The notes beneath the pieces were generated by a model. It saw only the letters and a program-made list of their open reading frames with translations, searched no databases and was not told where the DNA came from. DNA of 9,850 bases, from NCBI GenBank assembly GCA_045591035.1, contig JAZNSG010000033.1, positions 1-9,850 on the forward strand, read 5' to 3'. Source of the stretch: SIG440 sp045591035. GTDB taxonomy: Bacteria; Bacillota; Clostridia; Monoglobales; Monoglobaceae. Position numbers and translations under genes: made by a program. Positions 6,971-9,850 of this stretch are shown one piece after another. The stretch's first letter is position 1. Every line of letters begins with the position of its first letter.

Positions 6971-7675
6971 ATGCGACTTGACCGTTATTTGTGTGAAACA
7001 GGCTTCGGAACACGAAGTGAAGTAAAAAAAATTATCAAACAAGGCAGAGTCCTTATTAACAATATTTGCATTAAGTCTGCAGATTTTCATCTTTCTCCCG
7101 ACGAGACATTTGTTTCTGTTGATGGAAAAGAAGTTAAATACAGAAAATTTATTTATCTTATGATGAATAAGCCCTCGGGTTATGTCTCCGCAACCTGGGA
7201 CAAAAAGCTTCCCACCGTTATTGACCTTCTTCCCGAAGAATACCTTCATTTTGAACCATTCCCCGTGGGAAGACTTGATATTGACACAGAAGGTCTCCTT
7301 CTTCTTACCAACAACGGGGAGTTGGCACACAAGCTTCTTTCACCGAAAAACCATATTCCTAAAACATATATTGCACAGCTTGAAAAAAAGCCAAAAGAAT
7401 CTGATAAAGATTTGTTTCAAAAAGGGATTGACCTTGGTGATTTTGTGACCTTGCCTTCATCTCTTGAAATTTTATCGGAAAGTGAACCGTACTTTGCAAA
7501 AATAACTATCTTCGAGGGAAAATTTCATCAGGTAAAAAGAATGTTTGAATCCACAGAAAACAAAGTTCTTTACCTGAAAAGACTGAAAATGAAAAATTTA
7601 GAGCTTAACGACTCCCTGAAAACAGGCGAAATCCGTGAGCTTTTTGAAGATGAAATTGAAGAACTTTTAAAATAA
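6971..7675 (+). CDS. rsuA: 16S rRNA pseudouridine synthase (RsuA family)
   Basis: The enzyme isomerises a uridine in rRNA to pseudouridine; RsuA-type enzymes act on U516 of 16S rRNA (E. coli numbering). From the chosen start the protein is 234 residues, like E. coli RsuA (231). An N-terminal S4 RNA-binding domain (about 1-45, MRLDRYLCETGFGTRSEVKK) precedes the catalytic domain with MMNKPSGYVSAT (64-75), the active-site motif GRLDIDTEGLLLLTN (100-114, catalytic Asp103) and FEGKFHQVKRMF (181-192). The ATG at 6971 is preferred over the in-frame ATG at 6953 because GAAGGTG lies 5-6 bases before it and S4 enzymes of this family begin MRLD. Specificity between 16S U516 and 23S sites (RluB/RluE-like) is inferred from overall similarity and the short length. 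It is first in an operon with the B6 kinase gene. Confidence 0.9.
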   Translation: MRLDRYLCETGFGTRSEVKKIIKQGRVLINNICIKSADFHLSPDETFVSVDGKEVKYRKFIYLMMNKPSGYVSATWDKKLPTVIDLLPEEYLHFEPFPVGRLDIDTEGLLLLTNNGELAHKLLSPKNHIPKTYIAQLEKKPKESDKDLFQKGIDLGDFVTLPSSLEILSESEPYFAKITIFEGKFHQVKRMFESTENKVLYLKRLKMKNLELNDSLKTGEIRELFEDEIEELLK

Positions 7676-7693
7676 AAAGAAAGGGTGATTTTC

Positions 7694-8563
7694 ATGATAG
7701 AAACTTTTATTCCGAGAATTGCTGCTGTTAATGATTTGTCCGGATTTGGCCGGGTTTCTCTGAATGAGGCTATTCCTATTATGTCAGCAATGGGCGCCGA
7801 GGTTTGTCCACTTCCCACAGCTGTACTTTCAACCCATACATACAAATTTGAGGATTACACCTTCTGTGATTTAACAGAAGAAATGAAAAGAATTTTAAAT
7901 CATTGGCGGAATTTAGATATTAAATTTAATGCGGTTTGTTCGGGATATATGGCAAGTGCAAAGCAAATCCGAATCCTTTCTGAATTTATTTCCGAAAAAA
8001 AGGCTGAAGGAACAACTATAGTCATAGATCCTGTTCTTGGCGACAATGACCTTTCCGATGCAGAATCTGTATATTATGACCGTATGAGTGACCTTATTTC
8101 CGAAATGAAAAAATTTGTTTCACTTGCTGATGTTATAACTCCAAACCTCACGGAAGCGTGTCTTCTTTTGGGAATACCTTATCCTAAAAATTATCTTTCA
8201 AAAGACGAAATTTCACGCATACTTGTGAAGCTTTCAGAGATGGGTCCGCGGGGAGTTGCAATAACAAGCATAATGACCGACGAAAACCACATGTGTGTTG
8301 CAGTATATGATAAAGAAAAAAACGAATTTTCTTTCCCTGACTGTGGTTTTTTTAACAGACCTTTTCATGGTACGGGAGATATTTTTGCTGCTGTTTTGAC
8401 CGGAGCTTTAGCCTTTAAAAAATCTCTTTTTGAATCAGCACAAATTGCTGTTGACTTTGTAAAAGCTTCGATTTCAGAAACAATGAAATATCCTGACATA
8501 AAAATTGAATATGGTGTTGTTTTTGAAAAAATTCTGACTTCTTTCTTTAAAGATTTTAACTAA
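7694..8563 (+). CDS. pdxK: Pyridoxal/pyridoxamine kinase (ribokinase superfamily)
   Basis: The cytoplasmic enzyme phosphorylates B6 vitamers (pyridoxal, pyridoxine, pyridoxamine) with ATP in PLP salvage. The 289-residue protein begins with the family's AVNDLSGFGR (11-20) and continues with PTAVLSTHT (41-49), IDPVLGDND (111-119), TPNLTEA (149-155) and the anion-hole/catalytic GTGD (226-229, Asp229 as base). The opening and the length match clostridial pyridoxamine kinase/PdxY-like proteins; a hydroxymethylpyrimidine kinase (ThiD) is a less likely reading. The ATG at 7694 is chosen over a GTG at 7685 because AAGGGTG, which includes that GTG, is the ribosome binding site 6 bases upstream. It follows rsuA by 18 bases with no terminator and ends in the terminator shared with rsmG. 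Confidence 0.88.
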   Translation: MIETFIPRIAAVNDLSGFGRVSLNEAIPIMSAMGAEVCPLPTAVLSTHTYKFEDYTFCDLTEEMKRILNHWRNLDIKFNAVCSGYMASAKQIRILSEFISEKKAEGTTIVIDPVLGDNDLSDAESVYYDRMSDLISEMKKFVSLADVITPNLTEACLLLGIPYPKNYLSKDEISRILVKLSEMGPRGVAITSIMTDENHMCVAVYDKEKNEFSFPDCGFFNRPFHGTGDIFAAVLTGALAFKKSLFESAQIAVDFVKASISETMKYPDIKIEYGVVFEKILTSFFKDFN

Positions 8564-8597
8564 AAAATAACCCGCATATTTAAATGCGGGTTATTTT
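8564..8597. terminator. Bidirectional terminator between pdxK and rsmG
   Basis: A perfect 14-bp inverted repeat (8564-8577 and 8584-8597, arm AAAATAACCCGCAT) encloses the 6-nt loop ATTTAA. The stem starts immediately after the pdxK TAA, has A-runs on one side and T-runs on the other, and works for both converging transcripts. Its right half encodes the last residues of RsmG, and the rsmG stop lies in the loop (8580-8582). Confidence 0.92.
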
Positions 8598-9287
8598 ATT
8601 TGCTTTTCTTGGAAATTCTTTTGGTGTTTCTTTTACCTTTTCAATAATTACAATCTTTCTTACCAAATCAGAGTTTGGAATTTTAACCTCTTTAACTTCT
8701 GATATTTTTCCTCCAAGATTTCCAATCATACTTTTAGCTTCTTTTAATTCATCATCAATTTCAAAGGATTTAAATGCCGCAAAAATTCCTCCAACCTTCA
8801 AAAAAGGTATACAATATTCACCTAAAACTTTAAGTGGAGCAACAGCACGTGAAACTGCATAATCATACTTTTCTCTGTACTCCTTATCTTTTCCGCCGTC
8901 TTCTGCTCTCATATGAATAAATTCTGCATTCTTAAATTTGAGTTCTTTTGAAACTTCTTTAAGAAAATTGATTCTTTTATTCAAAGAATCAAGAAAAGTG
9001 AAATCAAGGTCTTCTCTCATAATTTTTATGGGAATTCCGGGAAATCCTGCCCCGGTACCCACATCAATAATTTTTGAATTTTCTTTTATTTCAAAATTAA
9101 AGATGGGTATTATACTATCCAAAAAGTGCTTTACTGAAATACCTTCAGGATCTGTTACTGCAGTAAGATTCATTTTTTCATTCCACTCAACCAAAAGCCT
9201 TGAAAATGTTTCAAATTTTTCGACAATTTCAACGGACGGATTAATATTATATTCAGAAAGACCTTTTAAAAATATATTTCTATCCAT
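8580..9287 (-). CDS. rsmG: 16S rRNA (guanine(527)-N7)-methyltransferase RsmG
   Basis: RsmG (GidB) transfers a methyl group from S-adenosylmethionine to N7 of G527 in helix 18 of 16S rRNA. The 235-residue length is typical. Visible motifs are WNEKMNLTAVTD (35-46), KHFLDSI (53-59), the SAM-binding DVGTGAGFPGIPIKI (75-89), SRAVAPL (146-152) and the C-terminal FPRKANK. The ATG at 9287 is preferred over the in-frame ATG at 9323: AAAGG precedes it at good spacing, MDRNIFLKGL fits the family N terminus, and the longer form would start inside the ferredoxin terminator. No clear promoter of its own is seen; leaky read-through from the ferredoxin gene is plausible. Loss of this enzyme gives low-level streptomycin resistance in several bacteria. 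Its place near the origin is common in Bacillota. Confidence 0.95.
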   Translation of the reverse strand: MDRNIFLKGLSEYNINPSVEIVEKFETFSRLLVEWNEKMNLTAVTDPEGISVKHFLDSIIPIFNFEIKENSKIIDVGTGAGFPGIPIKIMREDLDFTFLDSLNKRINFLKEVSKELKFKNAEFIHMRAEDGGKDKEYREKYDYAVSRAVAPLKVLGEYCIPFLKVGGIFAAFKSFEIDDELKEAKSMIGNLGGKISEVKEVKIPNSDLVRKIVIIEKVKETPKEFPRKANKITRI

Positions 9288-9309
9288 ATTTATCTTACCT
9301 TTACAATTT

Positions 9310-9338
9310 AAAAGAGAGTACAAAAAGCACTCTCTTTT
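9310..9338 (-). terminator. Terminator downstream of the ferredoxin gene
   Basis: A perfect 10-bp inverted repeat (9310-9319 and 9329-9338, arm AAAAGAGAGT) with a 9-nt loop lies 23 bases past the ferredoxin stop. On the minus strand the stem is followed by only a short T stretch (TTTTAAATT), so termination may be partial, which could let rsmG be expressed from the ferredoxin promoter. Confidence 0.75.
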
Positions 9339-9361
9339 TAAAATTTAATTTTCTGTGAAAA

Positions 9362-9529
9362 TTATGCCTGAGGAGCATCTACAGGGCATGATGCTGCGCA
9401 GCTGCCGCAGTCAATACAAGCACTCTCATCAATAACATATTTTCCGTCACCTTCCGTTATGCAAGAAACAGGACATTCAGAAGCACATGCACCACATGCG
9501 ATGCAATCATCATTGATTGTGTAAGCCAT
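9362..9529 (-). CDS. 2[4Fe-4S] clostridial-type ferredoxin
   Basis: This 55-residue protein (MAYTINDDCIACGACASECP...) is a small soluble electron carrier. Two CxxCxxCxxxCP motifs ligate two [4Fe-4S] clusters: Cys9, 12, 15, 19 and Cys38, 41, 44, 48, each fourth Cys followed by Pro. An additional Cys at 23 is not a standard ligand. The length is that of clostridial ferredoxins. The start is fixed by GAGGTG 7 bases upstream and a strong promoter; the stop is TAA at 9362-9364. In anaerobes such ferredoxins serve pyruvate:ferredoxin oxidoreductase, hydrogenase and Rnf-type complexes; no partner is encoded here. It lies between rsmG and the presumed origin and reads away from the origin. Confidence 0.95.
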   Translation of the reverse strand: MAYTINDDCIACGACASECPVSCITEGDGKYVIDESACIDCGSCAASCPVDAPQA

Positions 9530-9580
9530 TTTTTTCACCTCTTATTATAAATTTATGAAATATTACTTATTTCCTCACAT

Positions 9581-9609
9581 ATAATATCTTATTTTTCTTC
9601 CTTTGTCAA
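9581..9609 (-). promoter_or_regulatory. Strong sigmaA-type promoter of the ferredoxin gene
   Basis: On the minus strand a consensus TTGACA (9604-9609) and TATTAT (9581-9586) are exactly 17 bases apart. Transcription would start near 9574, leaving a leader of about 45 bases. It is the best promoter in the window and lies within about 35 bases of the first DnaA-box-like site, so origin-bound DnaA could affect it (inference). Confidence 0.88.
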
Positions 9610-9642
9610 TAATTTTGTTTAAATTGTTACTTTTAAAAGCAT

Positions 9643-9660
9643 TTATCAACATTATCAACA
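9643..9660 (+). promoter_or_regulatory. Tandem pair of DnaA-box-like sites
   Basis: TTATCAACA occurs twice in direct contact (9643-9651 and 9652-9660). Each differs from the DnaA box consensus TTATCCACA at one position (A for C at position 6). Confidence 0.65.
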
Positions 9661-9690
9661 ATTTCCACCATGAACAATTTATTTTATTAT

Positions 9691-9699
9691 TGTTGATAA
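9691..9699 (-). promoter_or_regulatory. Inverted DnaA-box-like site
   Basis: TGTTGATAA is the reverse complement of TTATCAACA, the same one-mismatch variant as the tandem pair to the left. Repeated use of this variant in both orientations suggests it is the preferred box of this organism's DnaA. Confidence 0.65.
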
Positions 9700-9719
9700 A
9701 AGTTCTAATATTTTCTACT

Positions 9720-9737
9720 TGTGGATTGTGTTGAAAA
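9720..9737 (-). promoter_or_regulatory. Second abutting pair of DnaA-box-like sites, inverted
   Basis: TGTGGATTG (9720-9728; two mismatches at the outer end, but it keeps the canonical TGTGGAT core) directly abuts TGTTGAAAA (9729-9737; one mismatch to the local TGTTGATAA variant). Both face left. Confidence 0.5.
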
Positions 9738-9802
9738 ATTTTCTTAATTTTTAACAATCATATAAACACCCATTTTCTCCTTAATTTTGGCTTTTTTCAG
9801 GG

Positions 9803-9820
9803 TTTTTAACATTTTCAACA
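9803..9820 (+). promoter_or_regulatory. DnaA-box-like pair next to the unwinding element
   Basis: TTTTCAACA (9812-9820; one mismatch to the local TTATCAACA variant) is directly preceded by the weaker TTTTTAACA (9803-9811). The position immediately before a C-rich spacer and trinucleotide repeat is that of the boxes that load DnaA onto single-stranded DNA in the B. subtilis origin. Confidence 0.55.
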
Positions 9821-9848
9821 CCCCCTACAACTACAACAACTAAATAAT
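9821..9848 (+). other. DnaA-trio-like element (C-rich spacer plus trinucleotides)
   Basis: After the box ending at 9820 comes CCCC (9821-9824), then trinucleotides in register: CTA, CAA, CTA, CAA, CAA, CTA, AAT, AAT (9825-9848). In B. subtilis a DnaA box, a short GC-rich spacer and repeated trios (5'-TAG-3' on one strand, CTA on the other) form the basal unwinding system on which DnaA assembles on one strand. Here the middle A of every one of the first six trios is in the third base, as in the described motif. The window ends two bases later, so the AT-rich melting region is not seen. Confidence 0.6.
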
Positions 9849-9850
9849 TT

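Larger units (their letters stand above)
9640..9850. other. Probable chromosomal replication origin (oriC), left part
   Basis: This AT-rich, gene-free stretch carries at least six DnaA-box-like 9-mers on both strands and ends in a DnaA-trio-like element. The gene context fits: rsmG and gyrA are commonly near oriC in Bacillota, and the minus-strand genes to the left run away from the site, as expected for leading-strand genes. The unwinding element points to the right, so the melting region and probably dnaA (or rpmH) are outside the window. The only open frame here (9575-9757, minus) looks spurious. No individual box is a perfect TTATCCACA, so the call rests on clustering, arrangement and context. 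Confidence 0.75.

Noticed and set aside
7685..7693. GTG start for the B6 kinase at 7685
   Set aside because: This GTG is part of the AAGGGTG ribosome binding site of the ATG at 7694.
9288..9323. Longer RsmG start at 9323 (12 extra residues)
   Set aside because: It would begin inside the ferredoxin terminator hairpin and lacks its own ribosome binding site; the downstream ATG has AAAGG and matches family N termini.
9662..9670. Additional DnaA box at TTTCCACCA
   Set aside because: Aligned to TTATCCACA it has too many mismatches (three or more in any register).
9575..9757. 60-residue open frame on the minus strand within the origin region
   Set aside because: It overlaps the ferredoxin promoter and the DnaA-box cluster, has low-complexity Asn/Lys/Ile composition typical of AT-rich chance frames, and has no convincing ribosome binding site.
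1..9850. A new defence, secretion or biosynthetic system
   Set aside because: Every recognisable gene is housekeeping or a small conserved unknown; no operon of unfamiliar proteins, toxin-antitoxin pair, reverse transcriptase, nuclease or integrase is visible.

Overview
The window looks like a chromosomal segment of an anaerobic, low-to-moderate GC member of the Clostridia (Bacillota). This rests on a clostridial-type 2[4Fe-4S] ferredoxin, a DUF4830-like small membrane protein, strong AGGAGG/GAGGTG ribosome binding sites, intrinsic terminators, and rsmG beside what appears to be the chromosomal replication origin. Genus cannot be fixed from the sequence alone.

Layout, left to right. Bases 12-120 hold a dispersed-type intergenic repeat: two near-identical 37-bp direct copies and an inverted end. 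Then come genes on the minus strand: an orphan UgpC/MsmK-type sugar ABC transporter ATPase (201-1313), DNA gyrase subunit A (1631-4165), a ComF-family protein (4323-5069), and an O-acetylhomoserine sulfhydrylase (5071-6342). The last two form an operon (metY then comF, TAA-A-ATG junction) behind a good sigmaA promoter and closed by a strong terminator. A small DUF4830-like membrane-anchored protein (6435-6881, minus) follows. Divergent from it is a two-gene plus-strand operon: an RsuA-type 16S rRNA pseudouridine synthase (6971-7675) and a pyridoxal/pyridoxamine kinase (7694-8563). It converges on rsmG (8580-9287, minus), and the two share one bidirectional terminator that contains the rsmG stop codon. 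A 55-residue ferredoxin gene (9362-9529, minus), too short for ordinary ORF length cut-offs, has a TTGACA-17-TATTAT promoter.

The last ~210 bases (about 9640-9850) are AT-rich, carry a cluster of DnaA-box-like 9-mers, several directly abutting, and end in a box + C-rich spacer + trinucleotide series that resembles the DnaA-trio unwinding element of B. subtilis. I read this as the left part of oriC, with melting and probably dnaA or rpmH lying just beyond the right edge. If so, the minus-strand genes run with the leftward replication fork, and only rsuA-pdxK is transcribed head-on.

The coding content is mostly housekeeping: DNA topology, 16S rRNA modification, sulfur amino acid synthesis, B6 salvage, electron transfer and sugar uptake. 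I see no defence system, phage, transposase, CRISPR array, tRNA or rRNA. The most informative material is noncoding: the origin, the terminal repeat, and the compact terminator/promoter architecture.
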